Assembly (NCBI RefSeq): GCF_019457915.1
Contig: NZ_JAHZSS010000006.1
Location: 119,597-183,596, forward strand
Direction of reading: 5' to 3'
Source: Neiella holothuriorum
Lineage (GTDB): Bacteria; Pseudomonadota; Gammaproteobacteria; Enterobacterales; Neiellaceae
DNA: 64,000 nucleotides
The translations under genes were made by a program, and so were the position numbers. Positions 25,199 through 34,704 of this stretch are shown here, one piece after another; positions within the stretch are counted from its first letter, which is position 1; the number at the start of each line of letters is the position of its first letter. The notes below the pieces were generated by a model. That model had not been told where the DNA came from and did no database searches. It was given only the letters and a program-made list of their open reading frames with translations.

Positions 25199-26227
25199 TT
25201 ACAGTTCAAGCATGCCAGTAATGCGTTGCAGTACAGAAATGGCCTTATCGGCGTATTTTGGATCTGTCGCATAACCAGCTTTCTGTAATTCTTGCAAGAA
25301 TCCTGCCGAGTCATATTTTTGGCCTAAAGACTCTTTGTAACGCGATGAATTAGTTAATAAATTCTCGTAATCATCAAAGCTTTGTTGAATATTTTCATAA
25401 CTTCTGAAGGCCGCCATTTTTCTGACAGGCAAGCCTTCTTCAAATTCCAACGTAGAAACACTGGCGCGATCACCTTGCCAGTTATTATTTGCTTTGATGT
25501 TGAATAAGTTGTTGCTGCTCGCGCCATCGTTCTGGCGAATGACTTTTTGGCCCCAACCCGTTTCAAGTGCAGCTTGTGCAAGAATTGCTGCAGGGTTCAC
25601 ACCAAGCGCTTGCGCGGTTTTTGTTGCCATCGGCAATAGTTTGTCGACAAACTCTTGCGGATCAGCAAAACTCACAGGCTCCGCGGCAGGAGCATTGCTA
25701 GCTGCACTTGCGGAAGCTTGTGATATAGCAACCGAGGGATCCGCCGCCGCTTTGTCTACGGTTTGTTTATGACGGCGTTGGTAGGCCAACTCTGGTGGCA
25801 TCGTCAGAGGTTTGTCTTCAGCTTCGGCATCAGAATCAGCATTAGTTGGAATAGCCTCGCCACCGCGTAAAACGCTTGCAGGCGTAAAAGAGCCAGCTTC
25901 AGGATTAAGTTGCTGAACCATGATGTCAGCCAAACCTAGGGCGCCTTGTTGCGCCATATTCAATGACATTTGTTGATCGGCCATGTCGCGATAGAAGTCG
26001 GTGTAATTCGAGTTCATCAAATCGGATTCGAACGCAGCATTGGCTTGCCGCATTCCCTTCATCACCATTTGCATGAAGATCGATTCGAATTGTTGAGCGA
26101 CTTCACGTAGCGCCCCATCCTTATCTTTTTGCGCCGCCGAACGAAGTTTGTCGAGCGACGCTAGATCGTTAAAGCTACTTGCCTGGCCTAACGTTTGAGC
26201 GGCATTAGATGATGATGAGATCGCCAC
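25199..26227 (-). CDS. flgJ: Peptidoglycan hydrolase / rod-capping protein FlgJ
   Basis: Bifunctional protein of 342 residues. The N-terminal ~110 residues ([20 protein letters not shown]) form the rod-binding domain. A linker follows, and residues ~190-340 are a glucosaminidase domain ([17 protein letters not shown], with the catalytic Glu in [15 protein letters not shown]) that opens the peptidoglycan for the rod. The start is GTG with GGAG 6 bases before it, overlapping the flgI end by 23 bases. Both domains are complete. Confidence 0.95.
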   Translation of the reverse strand: MAISSSSNAAQTLGQASSFNDLASLDKLRSAAQKDKDGALREVAQQFESIFMQMVMKGMRQANAAFESDLMNSNYTDFYRDMADQQMSLNMAQQGALGLADIMVQQLNPEAGSFTPASVLRGGEAIPTNADSDAEAEDKPLTMPPELAYQRRHKQTVDKAAADPSVAISQASASAASNAPAAEPVSFADPQEFVDKLLPMATKTAQALGVNPAAILAQAALETGWGQKVIRQNDGASSNNLFNIKANNNWQGDRASVSTLEFEEGLPVRKMAAFRSYENIQQSFDDYENLLTNSSRYKESLGQKYDSAGFLQELQKAGYATDPKYADKAISVLQRITGMLEL

Positions 26228-27317
26228 GTAGCGCTCCTGCTTCTTTCAAAGCCTCTAAGATTGCCAGAACATCACTCGGGCCAACGCCAATGGCATTGAT
26301 AGCACGCACGAGATCATCCAGTGACGTACCGGGATCAAACTTAAACATGCGCGCATCTTCTTCATTCACATCAATGACCGATTGATTGGTCACCACTGTT
26401 TCGCCACCTTGAGCAAACGGGTTCGCTTGCGAAACTTGCTGCGTTTCAGCGATCGTGACGGTCAAACCACCATGTGTAATCGCGGCCGGTAATAAGGTCA
26501 CGTTTTTGCCAATGACTATCGTGCCGGTACGAGCATTTACTACCACTCGTGCAGTAACATCAGCAGGCTCAACTTGAACTTCTTCGAGTAATGACAAAAA
26601 TGCGACTCGCTGCGATACATCGCGCGGCGCAAGAACTTTAATCGAAGCAGCGTCCAATGGCATGGCAGTGCGAGGGCCAACCAACTCGTTAATCGCTTCG
26701 GAGACCCGCATCGCGGTGGTGAAATCGGGTTGATCGAGGTTAAAGGTCAGGTGATCGCCTTGACTAAACGGCGACTCAATCGCTCGTTCAACAATTGCAC
26801 CACTCGGAATTCGACCCGCTGTTGGTGTGTCTTGAACCACGTTAGAGCCATCTAAGCCGGTGGCTGAAAAACCACTGACCGATAAGTTGCCCTGTGCTAT
26901 CGCATACACCTTGCCATCGACCCCTTTGAGGAAGGTTTGTAGCAACGTACCGCCACGCAGACTTTCTGCACTACCTACAGATGAGACAGTGACATCCAGT
27001 GTTTGGCCCGGCTTAACAAACGCGGGCATGGTGGCGTGCACAGCCACCGCTGCAACATTTTTAACTTTAGGGCTAGTGCCAGAGTCGAGGGTGATACCAA
27101 AATTACTTAGCATGGTGCGAAAACTCTGTGCCGTGTATTTGGTTTGTTCGCCAGTACCAGGCAAGCCTACAACCAAGCCGTAACCAACAATTTGGTTGTC
27201 TCGAACGCCCTGTACCTTGGTGATGTCTTTAATTCTTTCAGCTTGTGCGACAGGTAAAGCGGACAGCATCAGCAAAGCGAACATTGCTATCGAACGAAAC
27301 ATGGTCATGACTCCCAT
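26205..27317 (-). CDS. flgI: Flagellar P-ring protein FlgI
   Basis: Forms the periplasmic P ring around the rod. The 370-residue precursor has a Sec signal peptide ([20 protein letters not shown], cleaved after AQA) followed by the family start [20 protein letters not shown] and [13 protein letters not shown]. It ends [20 protein letters not shown]. The first ATG at 27317 overlaps the flgH stop as TGATG. In-frame ATGs at 27308 and 27302 could also be used and fit the signal peptide better. Confidence 0.96.
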   Translation of the reverse strand: MGVMTMFRSIAMFALLMLSALPVAQAERIKDITKVQGVRDNQIVGYGLVVGLPGTGEQTKYTAQSFRTMLSNFGITLDSGTSPKVKNVAAVAVHATMPAFVKPGQTLDVTVSSVGSAESLRGGTLLQTFLKGVDGKVYAIAQGNLSVSGFSATGLDGSNVVQDTPTAGRIPSGAIVERAIESPFSQGDHLTFNLDQPDFTTAMRVSEAINELVGPRTAMPLDAASIKVLAPRDVSQRVAFLSLLEEVQVEPADVTARVVVNARTGTIVIGKNVTLLPAAITHGGLTVTIAETQQVSQANPFAQGGETVVTNQSVIDVNEEDARMFKFDPGTSLDDLVRAINAIGVGPSDVLAILEALKEAGALRGDLIII

Positions 27318-27988
27318 CAGAACGGCATCAGTGGACTGTTAAAGAATGCAGACAGCCAACCTTGCTCTTGCGCATCAGCAAATTTACCGGTGCCCGAATA
27401 TTGAATACGCGCGTTTGCCACGCGAGTTGACGAAATGGAGTTATCTGGCGAAATATCATCCGGCCGAATAATGCCGGATAAACGAATAAATTCGTCACCT
27501 TGATTCAGGGTCATCCACTTTTCACCGCGAACGACCAAATTGCCGTTTGCCATCACTTGCACCACGTGAACAGAAATAGCGCCAGTTAAGCTGTTGCTCT
27601 GATCTGCATCCGATTCACCGGAGAACGAGTTTTCCATCGACACCGAGGCATTAACTTCATTGCCATTAACCGTCAGCGGGCTTCCCATGATGAAGGGCGT
27701 TGATAATCCAACTTCCGAGTCTTTATCGATCTCGTTCTTAGCACTTTTTTTAGCGCTAGTGGATTCACTCAATTCAACCGTGATGATGTCACCGACTCGG
27801 TGAGCTTTGATGTCTGAATATAAGTTCTGTGAGTAGCTATCCTGAAACAGCGACCCTGAGCGAATCACCTCATGCGGCTTCATTTCTGGCAGCACAGGCG
27901 CGTAGTAGGGATCATCTGGAATGGGCTTTTGAGTGGTCGCATTGCAGCCAACCAAAGCAACGACTCCAATCATAAATAACTGTTTCAT
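27317..27988 (-). CDS. flgH: Flagellar L-ring lipoprotein FlgH
   Basis: Outer-membrane L-ring protein, about 223 residues. The signal peptide ends in the lipobox VALVGC, and the family segments [20 protein letters not shown] and [21 protein letters not shown] are present. The ATG at 27986-27988 has AGG 6 bases upstream (GAGG) and is preferred to the GTG at 28000. It lies between flgG and flgI in the standard order. Confidence 0.95.
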   Translation of the reverse strand: MKQLFMIGVVALVGCNATTQKPIPDDPYYAPVLPEMKPHEVIRSGSLFQDSYSQNLYSDIKAHRVGDIITVELSESTSAKKSAKNEIDKDSEVGLSTPFIMGSPLTVNGNEVNASVSMENSFSGESDADQSNSLTGAISVHVVQVMANGNLVVRGEKWMTLNQGDEFIRLSGIIRPDDISPDNSISSTRVANARIQYSGTGKFADAQEQGWLSAFFNSPLMPF

Positions 27989-28001
27989 GGCGAGCCTCAC
28001 G

Positions 28002-28790
28002 TTATAGCTGTTGATTGAGGTACGACAACATCTGATCGACCGCTGAGATAACTTTTGAATTCATCTCATAAGCACGTTGACTTTCGATCAGGTTCACCAA
28101 TTCCTCGGTGACATTCACGTTCGATGTTTCCAACATGCCTTGGCCAATGCTGCCAAGACCATCCAATGACGGGTTACCTTGAATCGGAGCACCGCTGGCG
28201 CCAGTTTCGGCATATAAGTTTTCACCCATAGGCTCCAAGCCAGATGGGTTGATGAAGTCGGAAATAGTCAGCTGACCAATAATGGTCTCTTCTGCCTCAC
28301 CCTCAAGTTGTACCGAAACCTGACCGTCACCGGATACGGTGATGGACTGAGCATCTTCCGGCACCTGCATCGCAGGTTGCAGTTCATAGCCCGCGCCATT
28401 GGTCACAATCGTGCCTTCATCATTGAGGGTAAATTGGCCGTTACGGGTGTAGGCAATGTTGCCATCGGGCAACAGAATTTCGAAAAACCCTTTGCCATTA
28501 ATGGTCAAATCCAACGAGTTATCAGTGGTGATAATGTTGCCCTGGGAATGAATCTTCTGGGTAGCAACAACTTTGGCACCAGCACCTAACATTAAACCGG
28601 AAGGCAATTCGGAGTTGGCCGAAGAGCTACCGCCGGGTTGATTGATGTTCTGATACAACAAGTCTTCAAAAATCGCGCGGCTTTTCTTAAATCCAACCGT
28701 ACTGACGTTGGAGATGTTGTTAGAAATAACCGAAATGTCTGTTTGTTGCGCGTCCAGACCGGTTTTACTAATCCATAAAGCGGGATGCAT
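28002..28790 (-). CDS. flgG: Distal rod protein FlgG
   Basis: Distal rod subunit of 262 residues. The N-terminus MHPALWISKTGLDAQQTDIS and the rod motif VISNNISNVSTVGFKKSRA are diagnostic, as is the C-terminal LINLIESQRAYEMNSKVI-like helix (LVNLIESQRAYEMNSK). Length equals the usual FlgG. It lies between flgF and flgH in one operon. Confidence 0.97.
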   Translation of the reverse strand: MHPALWISKTGLDAQQTDISVISNNISNVSTVGFKKSRAIFEDLLYQNINQPGGSSSANSELPSGLMLGAGAKVVATQKIHSQGNIITTDNSLDLTINGKGFFEILLPDGNIAYTRNGQFTLNDEGTIVTNGAGYELQPAMQVPEDAQSITVSGDGQVSVQLEGEAEETIIGQLTISDFINPSGLEPMGENLYAETGASGAPIQGNPSLDGLGSIGQGMLETSNVNVTEELVNLIESQRAYEMNSKVISAVDQMLSYLNQQL

Positions 28791-28805
28791 AGTCAGTTCC
28801 TCTTA

Positions 28806-29552
28806 TTAGCCACGTAGGCTCATCAAGGACGAGCTGGACGAGTCCATCTCCTCAACGGTTTTCATCATTTTGATCTGCATTTCAAACTGGCGCTGTAAGC
28901 TGATCAAGTTGGTCATTTCATTGACGGCATTGACATTGCTGCCTTCAAGCACACCAGACGCCAATTTAACGTCAATGCTTTCTGGCGCGTCAGTGCCATC
29001 CTTTAATCGAAACAAACCATCCGTGCCCTTAATCATTTCTCGAATGTCAGGGTTCACCATCTTTATTCGACCGACGACTTCAATGGCATTGGCAGGAGCT
29101 CCTTGCGGTAACACAGAAACCGTGCCGTCATTACCGATATCAATTTTTTCCATGGGGAGCGGCACCACAATTGGTCCGGCTTCACCAATCAACATTTCAC
29201 CGCGGCCGTTTTCAATGACCCCGCCCTCGGAGATGCGCAAATTGCCAGAGCGGCTATACGCTTCATTACCATCGCCAGCCTGCACTGCAAACCAGCCTTC
29301 ACCTTTAATCGCGACATCCAGCGGGCGATCCGTGGTCATAAACGAGCCACCTTCAAAGTTTTGAGAGGGGCGCTCGGTCATTGCAAACACTCGGGTCGGC
29401 AAACCGCCACCATATGCTTGCATTGCACGAGCCTGCTCCATATCGGCCTTGAAGCCTGTGGTTTGGGCATTCGCTAGGTTGTTACTGCGCAGCGCAATAC
29501 CATTCATGTTTTGATTGGCACCTTGAGCGGCAATATAAAGCGCGCGATCCAT
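28806..29552 (-). CDS. flgF: Proximal rod protein FlgF
   Basis: Proximal rod subunit, 248 residues from the ATG at 29550-29552. It begins MDRALYIAAQGANQNMNGIA with the rod motif LRSNNLANAQTTGFKAD and ends with the coiled MTNLISLQRQFEMQIKMMKT. AAAGG lies 7 bases before that ATG; the longer TTG start at 29558 is unnecessary. It is the first gene of the flgFGHIJKL operon, 41 bases downstream of a sigma-54 type promoter. Confidence 0.96.
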   Translation of the reverse strand: MDRALYIAAQGANQNMNGIALRSNNLANAQTTGFKADMEQARAMQAYGGGLPTRVFAMTERPSQNFEGGSFMTTDRPLDVAIKGEGWFAVQAGDGNEAYSRSGNLRISEGGVIENGRGEMLIGEAGPIVVPLPMEKIDIGNDGTVSVLPQGAPANAIEVVGRIKMVNPDIREMIKGTDGLFRLKDGTDAPESIDVKLASGVLEGSNVNAVNEMTNLISLQRQFEMQIKMMKTVEEMDSSSSSLMSLRG

Positions 29553-29592
29553 AGTCAAACCTTTGTCAGTGAAATTGATCTAACACTGAGAC

Positions 29593-29608
29593 TGCAACTA
29601 GGATGCCA
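29593..29608 (-). promoter_or_regulatory. Sigma-54 promoter of the flgF operon
   Basis: On the minus strand: TGGCATCCTAGTTGCA. GG and GC are separated by exactly 10 bases, and both the TGGCA and TTGCA blocks match the RpoN -24/-12 consensus. It lies 41 bases before the flgF ATG. Confidence 0.8.
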
Positions 29609-29734
29609 TTGTGAATTTTTTGTTGTATTTCAAGTTGGTAGGAGCTGCGTGTCAAAAAACCGTGAGTATCAGAAAGGAGGTTGTTTCCGTCATTAATGTG
29701 AACAAATAAAAATCAAGTGGAACAAGCTAGGATC

Positions 29735-29759
29735 AAAAAGGGCTGCCGATGGCAGCCCT
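29735..29759 (-). terminator. Intrinsic terminator between flgE and flgF
   Basis: Inverted repeat AGGGCTGCC-ATC-GGCAGCCCT (9-base stem) followed on the minus strand by TTTT. It separates the flgBCDE operon from the flgFGHIJKL operon, which has its own promoter. Confidence 0.8.
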
Positions 29760-29775
29760 AATTAGCGCGGTTCGA

Positions 29776-31113
29776 TTATCGAATCTGCAAGATATTCTGC
29801 GTCACTGTGTTATTCACTTCCAACGCTCGGCTATTGGCCTGGAAGTTACGCTGAGCGGTAATCAAGTCAACCAATTCAGTGGTCAAGTTCACGTTCGATT
29901 GCTCTAACGTACCCGACTGAATTTTACCAAATGAACCGGAGTCCGCTTCACCTGCCAAGGCATCGCCTGATGCTTGAGTTACCTGCCACGAGGTGTTGCC
30001 GATTTGAGACAGCCCTTGTGAGTTAGCAACGGTGACCAGCGCAATTTTGCCTAGCGGTTCGGTAAAGCCGTTACTATAAGTCGCAGCAACCAAACCATTG
30101 GTGGCAATATCAATACCGGTTAAACGACCCACTGTAATACCGTCTTGGGTCAAGCTGTTCACTTGGAATGCAGAGGCATATTGCGTTGGGTTAGACTGAT
30201 TGATAACGATCTGCTGAGTCTCATCCGCACCGCCCATATCAATGCCTGCACCAGCAGCACCTAGCTCTTCAGTTTGTACCGCGTTGCCACCATTGATCGA
30301 GTTTAAGGTACCGTCGCTGTTGAAAATAATGGAATGACCGGTTTGACCACCACTGGTTTCATCACCACCAACAACATCAACTGGCGTCGTGTCAGTACCA
30401 TTTGAGACGGTGTAATACACTTCCCAATGGTTTGGATCACTGGCAGCTGGCGACAGATTTTCTTTACGGTAATAGGTGGTCATCACATAGCTTTGACCCA
30501 AAGAGTCATAAATAGTGACCGACGTCGATGAGTTGTAAGTGCTTGAGTCCGTGTAATCAAAGGCTACAGGTAAACCCGTACCGTCATCAGGAGCAATCGC
30601 ACCACTAGGCAAGTTCACACTAATATCAACGGAACTTGTCGCTGTTGGGTCACCGGCAGAACTCGGAATTTGCAATGGTTGGGTTGATGCTAATGAAACC
30701 GAACTGACACTGCCATCGGCGTTAACCGGAAAGGCGCGTAAGTATTCACCGGATGAATTCACCACGTAGTTTTCAGAGTCGAGTGCCCAAGCACCTGCGC
30801 GCGTTAAATTAACCGTTTGGTCATCTACTTCAGCACTAGTGGCAAAAAAACCTTCACCGTCAACCGCCATATCCAGCGAGTTGTTGGTAAATAAGAAACT
30901 GCCCTGATTAAACTGCTGTGCAACTGACGCGGTAGTAACGCCCTCACCAACCTTGGTTTGGCTATTTGTGAAAATACTGGTGGAGTAAACGTCAGCAAAT
31001 TCCGCTCGTGACTCTTTGAACCCGTATGTGTTCACATTGGCGATGTTGTTCGCGGTGACATCAAGATCTTTCTGGGCCGCATTCAATCCGCTCAACGCAA
31101 TATTAAATGACAT
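29776..31113 (-). CDS. flgE: Flagellar hook protein FlgE
   Basis: Hook subunit of 445 residues. N-terminus MSFNIALSGLNAAQKDLDVT with TANNIANVNTYGFKESRAEF, and C-terminal NLTTELVDLITAQRNFQANS are characteristic. The Ser/Thr/Asp-rich middle forms the outer hook domains. It is the last gene of flgBCDE, 29 bases after flgD, and is followed by a strong terminator. Confidence 0.97.
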   Translation of the reverse strand: MSFNIALSGLNAAQKDLDVTANNIANVNTYGFKESRAEFADVYSTSIFTNSQTKVGEGVTTASVAQQFNQGSFLFTNNSLDMAVDGEGFFATSAEVDDQTVNLTRAGAWALDSENYVVNSSGEYLRAFPVNADGSVSSVSLASTQPLQIPSSAGDPTATSSVDISVNLPSGAIAPDDGTGLPVAFDYTDSSTYNSSTSVTIYDSLGQSYVMTTYYRKENLSPAASDPNHWEVYYTVSNGTDTTPVDVVGGDETSGGQTGHSIIFNSDGTLNSINGGNAVQTEELGAAGAGIDMGGADETQQIVINQSNPTQYASAFQVNSLTQDGITVGRLTGIDIATNGLVAATYSNGFTEPLGKIALVTVANSQGLSQIGNTSWQVTQASGDALAGEADSGSFGKIQSGTLEQSNVNLTTELVDLITAQRNFQANSRALEVNNTVTQNILQIR

Positions 31114-31142
31114 AACTGCTCTCCTAATTCTACGGAATTCGT

Positions 31143-31838
31143 TTAACCTTCAGCGACTTCTAGCACATCGCTTAAACTAATAGTGCCTAAACCTGAAAGG
31201 TTAAGCGCGGTGCCGTCGAGCGTGCTGCTCAAACTAACACTTTGTACGTTGGCATAGACGGCGGTTGGTAATTCAACGGACTTGCCATTTTGCATCCCGT
31301 TCACTGTGACCTGATAAACACCATCTGCTGCTTGTTCTCCAGCAAGGTTTGTGCCATCCCACTCGAATTTAGCGTTGCCTGCACTCTGGTCATCAAGATA
31401 AATGGTCTGAATCACTTGTCCTGAGGCGTCTTCAATGGTCACACTAATGTTGCTGGTGTGATCTTCTAACGCGACGATGCCATCAAAACCGCTGCCGCTT
31501 GAGTGGCCAGCATTTGCCGCTACCAGCACGTTTTGGCCAACCAAGGTCGACGCTTGCAACGCTTGAGATGACGTCATAATGTCGGCCAAACCACCTATCT
31601 GGTCATTCAATTCAGAAATCCCTTCGGAGGTTTGGAATGCGGTCATCTGGGAAATCATTTCAGCGTTCTCTACCGGATTCGATGGATCCTGATAGGCCAA
31701 CTGTTGGGTTAGCAGCGAAAAGAAATCTTCCTGGGTTAACTCACTACGTTCTTCTTCAGTCTCGTACACCGCAGAATTGGACGTATCCAATCGCAGCGAG
31801 TCGGTATATGAGCTGCTTACTGTGCTATCAATACTCAT
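31143..31838 (-). CDS. flgD: Hook-capping protein FlgD
   Basis: Scaffold that caps the growing hook. The 231-residue protein contains the FlgD signature LTQEDFFSLLTQQLAYQDPS followed by PVENAEMISQMTAFQTSEGI, then a beta-rich (FlgD-Ig-like) region with FEWDGTNLAGEQAADGVYQV. Length is standard. It lies between flgC and flgE, and spacing to flgC is 11 bases. Confidence 0.96.
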   Translation of the reverse strand: MSIDSTVSSSYTDSLRLDTSNSAVYETEEERSELTQEDFFSLLTQQLAYQDPSNPVENAEMISQMTAFQTSEGISELNDQIGGLADIMTSSQALQASTLVGQNVLVAANAGHSSGSGFDGIVALEDHTSNISVTIEDASGQVIQTIYLDDQSAGNAKFEWDGTNLAGEQAADGVYQVTVNGMQNGKSVELPTAVYANVQSVSLSSTLDGTALNLSGLGTISLSDVLEVAEG

Positions 31839-31849
31839 TTATATTCCCC

Positions 31850-32266
31850 TTACTGACCCAACGTTAAAGCGCGCTGCAGCATACGTTTAGCCGCATCAGC
31901 TACTTGCACGTTGGACTGGTAAGAACGTGAAGCTGAAATCATGTTGGACATTTCTTCAACAACGTTGACGTTTGGTTTGAAGATATAGCCGTCTTCATTC
32001 GCCATAGGGTGATTCGGCATGTATTCGACATTCAGTGGCCGGTCACTTTCGACCACACCAACGACATTGACACCGACGCTATGATCTTGGTGACTAGTGG
32101 CTTTGTTAAGTTCTGCGGCGAACACCGGTTGCCGTGCGCGGTAAGTTTCATCCGCACTGCTGGATACACTATTGGCATTCGCCAAATTACTGGCGGTGGT
32201 ATTAATTCGCACCGACTGCGCTGACATGGCAGAGCCAGAAACATCTAGTACGTTGAATAAACTCAT
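31850..32266 (-). CDS. flgC: Proximal rod protein FlgC
   Basis: Rod subunit of 138 residues. N-terminus MSLFNVLDVSGSAMSAQSVR with the rod motif TTASNLANANSVSSSADETY, and the C-terminal helix EEMSNMISASRSYQSNVQVA are typical. It begins 2 bases after the flgB stop, indicating coupled translation. Confidence 0.97.
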   Translation of the reverse strand: MSLFNVLDVSGSAMSAQSVRINTTASNLANANSVSSSADETYRARQPVFAAELNKATSHQDHSVGVNVVGVVESDRPLNVEYMPNHPMANEDGYIFKPNVNVVEEMSNMISASRSYQSNVQVADAAKRMLQRALTLGQ

Positions 32267-32268
32267 GG

Positions 32269-32670
32269 TTATTCTCCTTTCAGCGCTTTCGTTAGGCCTT
32301 TAAACTTGCTGCTCAGGAATTGCACGCTGGCCTGGTATTCAAGGGAATTTTGGAGGTAGCTATTACGCTCGGTTTGTACATCAACCGTATTGCCGTCACC
32401 CGTATCGGGCTGGTTTGGCACTCGGAATTTCAACTCGGGCGTAAATTCGCTGCTGGCGGCAATATGTCGGTTATCCGTCTGGGCAAGATTTTGCCGGCTG
32501 GTGACATTGCTCTGTGCGTTGGCTAACGCTGTTTTAAAATCCAAATCGCGGGCTTTATAGCCCGGCGTGTCAGCGTTGGCCATGTTCGAAGCCAATACCT
32601 CCGCACGCTGAGAACGGATCCCGAGCGTGTGCTGATGCACCCCAAGCGCTTTATCAAAACTAATTGCCAT
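32269..32670 (-). CDS. flgB: Proximal rod protein FlgB
   Basis: First rod subunit, 133 residues. It has [20 protein letters not shown] and [16 protein letters not shown], the FlgB signature, and ends with [23 protein letters not shown] lies shortly before the ATG. It is the first gene of flgBCDE, 28 bases downstream of a sigma-54 type promoter. Confidence 0.97.
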   Translation of the reverse strand: MAISFDKALGVHQHTLGIRSQRAEVLASNMANADTPGYKARDLDFKTALANAQSNVTSRQNLAQTDNRHIAASSEFTPELKFRVPNQPDTGDGNTVDVQTERNSYLQNSLEYQASVQFLSSKFKGLTKALKGE

Positions 32671-32698
32671 TGCAAATCCTCCATCGATGAGTTGGATT

Positions 32699-32715
32699 AA
32701 GCAATGACTATGCCA
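32699..32715 (-). promoter_or_regulatory. Sigma-54 promoter of flgBCDE
   Basis: Minus strand reads TGGCATAGTCATTGCTT: GG and GC with 10 bases between, and both blocks near consensus. It stands 28 bases before the flgB ATG and between the cheR terminator and flgB. Confidence 0.85.
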
Positions 32716-32751
32716 GACTTATTTTTGACACTTTAAGTGAGTTTGAGGAAG

Positions 32752-32781
32752 TAAAAAGGTGATCCGGCGAGTGCCGGATCA
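32752..32781 (-). terminator. Intrinsic terminator after cheR
   Basis: GATCCGGC-ACTC-GCCGGATC is a perfect 8-base stem with a 4-base loop, followed by ACCTTTTTAC on the minus strand. It lies just past the cheR stop and before the flgB promoter. Confidence 0.8.
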
Positions 32782-32784
32782 GGG

Positions 32785-33615
32785 TTATTTCTTAACTTTG
32801 TAAACAATACCTGGGTTACATCGAATCATCTCAAATTTATCAGACAAACCAGAGATAGATTCAGACGCGCCTAACATCAAATAGCCGCCCGGATTCAACG
32901 CCGAGGCAAATTGAGAAATGATTTTAGCCTTCACATCAGAAGAGAAATAAATCAGTACGTTACGACAAAATATAATGTCGAAACGCCCCAGTAAGGCATA
33001 ACTTTCGAGCAAGTTGGCGTAGCGAAAAGATACTTGCTGACGCACCTTAGCATTCAATCGCCAGCGACCAGCATCAGCTTTTTCAAAGAACTGCCGACGA
33101 CGTTCTGGCGACAAGCCACGCGACAAGGCCAACTCGTCATACTCAGCGGTTTTACATTGGTCGAGCATCGAAGCCGAAATATCCGTTGCCAAAATCTCGA
33201 CACCGCGGGCCAAAGCGCCAGGTTTACTCATTTGATATTCGAGCGAGGTCATCGACAGCGAATAGGGTTCTTGCCCAGAAGAACAAGCTGCCGACCAAAC
33301 ACGTACCGGCCGACTCATGCCATGGAAATCCGCAAACAATTGCTTTTTTAACAATTCAAACGGGTAGGCATCGCGAAACCAGAGTGTTTCATTGGTGGTC
33401 ATCGCATCAATAACAGTAGCGCGCAGTTCACGCTGACTAGGAACCTGCAGTGCTTTTAGCACCTCGGTTAAGTTCTTGTAATTGAAGTTCGCAAGAACTG
33501 GGGCCAGTCGGCTCCGCACCAAATATTGCTTGTTTTCACCGAGTACAATGCCCGAGTGCTTTTCTAAATACTCGCGAAAAGCAGTGTACTCCGTGTCCGT
33601 CAGATTTTTAGGCAC
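32785..33615 (-). CDS. cheR: Chemotaxis protein methyltransferase CheR
   Basis: Methylates receptor glutamates with SAM. The 276-residue protein has an all-alpha N-terminal domain (LEKHSGIVLGENKQYLVRSR) and a SAM domain with RVWSAACSSGQEPYSLSMTS and FDIIFCRNVLIYFSSDVKAK. Length is typical. It lies 33 bases downstream of cheV, so the two are probably co-transcribed. This pairing beside flgB/flgA is standard in polar-flagellate gammaproteobacteria. Confidence 0.96.
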   Translation of the reverse strand: MPKNLTDTEYTAFREYLEKHSGIVLGENKQYLVRSRLAPVLANFNYKNLTEVLKALQVPSQRELRATVIDAMTTNETLWFRDAYPFELLKKQLFADFHGMSRPVRVWSAACSSGQEPYSLSMTSLEYQMSKPGALARGVEILATDISASMLDQCKTAEYDELALSRGLSPERRRQFFEKADAGRWRLNAKVRQQVSFRYANLLESYALLGRFDIIFCRNVLIYFSSDVKAKIISQFASALNPGGYLMLGASESISGLSDKFEMIRCNPGIVYKVKK

Positions 33616-33648
33616 TAATTACCTCGTATACCTGTTAGTGCAATGAGT

Positions 33649-34575
33649 CTATAGCGCGGCTTCAACCGCTTGCTGCACCGCTTCAGCCAGTTCATCAGGG
33701 TTAAATTTAGGAATAAAGTTATTCGCCCCAACTTTACTAACCATAGCTTCATTAAATACACCACTGAGTGATGTGTGCAAAATGATGTGCAACTTGTTCA
33801 GCTCAGGATCATTACGCAATTCAGCCGTTAAGGTATAGCCATCCATTTCAGGCATTTCAATGTCTGAAATTAACACCGGCATCCACTCATGTAATGGCTT
33901 ATGCTGCGCGGCAAGCTCCCGCAATTGCTCCAACGCTTCTTTACCATCCCGGGCGAGGTGAATCTCCATATTTAGCGGTGCTAAAGCTCGCTTAATCTGA
34001 TTGCGAGCCACACTTGAATCATCGGCAATCATAATGGCGCGGCCAACGTTTGCTTGTGCCGTTTCTTCGTGAATGACGTTTGCACTCACTTCAGTTGAAA
34101 CAGGATTGATTTCATCAAGAATCTTTTCAACATCCAAGATCTCAACCAGCTCCTTTTCAATTTCCGTCACAGCCGTCAAGTAACTTGCTCTGCCAGAGCC
34201 TGTTGGCGGTGGCTGAATGGATTCCCAGTTGACATTGACAATGCGTTCGACGCTTGAAACCAAAAAGCCTTGAGTAGAACGGTTGTATTCGGCAATCACA
34301 ATGAAGCAATTTTCAATATCTTGGATCGCCCGGCCACCTGTGGCCAAACTCATGTCGATCACCGAAATGGTATTACCGCGAATGTGGGCAATTCCTCGGA
34401 TGAACGGATGACGTTTTGGCATCGCCGTTAAGGTTGGACATTGCAGCACTTCCTTAACTTTAAAGACATTAATGCCATAGCGCTGACGAGTACCAAGTTT
34501 AAAAAGCAGCAGCTCTAAGCGGTTTTGACCAACGAGTTGGGTTCTTTGGTTTACTGAGTCGAGTATCCCAGCCAT
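33649..34575 (-). CDS. cheV: Chemotaxis protein CheV (CheW-REC fusion)
   Basis: Coupling protein of 308 residues. The N-terminal CheW-like domain reads LLFKLGTRQRYGINVFKVKE. The C-terminal receiver (AIMIADDSSVARNQIKRAL) has its phosphoacceptor Asp in PVLISDIEMPEMDGYTL and a Lys in the FIPKF position. It couples receptors to CheA and can be phosphorylated. The ATG at 34573-34575 is chosen because GAGG stands 8 bases before it and MAGILDSVNQRTQLVGQNRL is the usual start. The longer frame to 34614 overlaps the flgA promoter. Confidence 0.95.
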   Translation of the reverse strand: MAGILDSVNQRTQLVGQNRLELLLFKLGTRQRYGINVFKVKEVLQCPTLTAMPKRHPFIRGIAHIRGNTISVIDMSLATGGRAIQDIENCFIVIAEYNRSTQGFLVSSVERIVNVNWESIQPPPTGSGRASYLTAVTEIEKELVEILDVEKILDEINPVSTEVSANVIHEETAQANVGRAIMIADDSSVARNQIKRALAPLNMEIHLARDGKEALEQLRELAAQHKPLHEWMPVLISDIEMPEMDGYTLTAELRNDPELNKLHIILHTSLSGVFNEAMVSKVGANNFIPKFNPDELAEAVQQAVEAAL

Positions 34576-34606
34576 GAATACAACCTCACTTCTGGTGCAA
34601 TAGAGG

Positions 34607-34621
34607 TGGCACAACCTTTGC
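34607..34621 (+). promoter_or_regulatory. Sigma-54 promoter of flgA
   Basis: TGGCACAACCTTTGC: exact TGGCAC and TTGC boxes with 10 bases between GG and GC. It lies 83 bases before the flgA ATG in the divergent cheV-flgA spacer. Confidence 0.85.
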
Positions 34622-34704
34622 GTGACACCCAGAACATTTACGTATGCGTCAAACCTATGACGCCCGCAGGTTTATACATCATAGTCGAATCTATGGGAAA
34701 TCAG

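Noticed and set aside
34593..34611. Possible sigma-54 promoter for cheV on the minus strand (TGCCACCTCTATTGCA)
   Set aside because: The invariant GG is replaced by GC, so the match fails at the key bases even though spacing is right.
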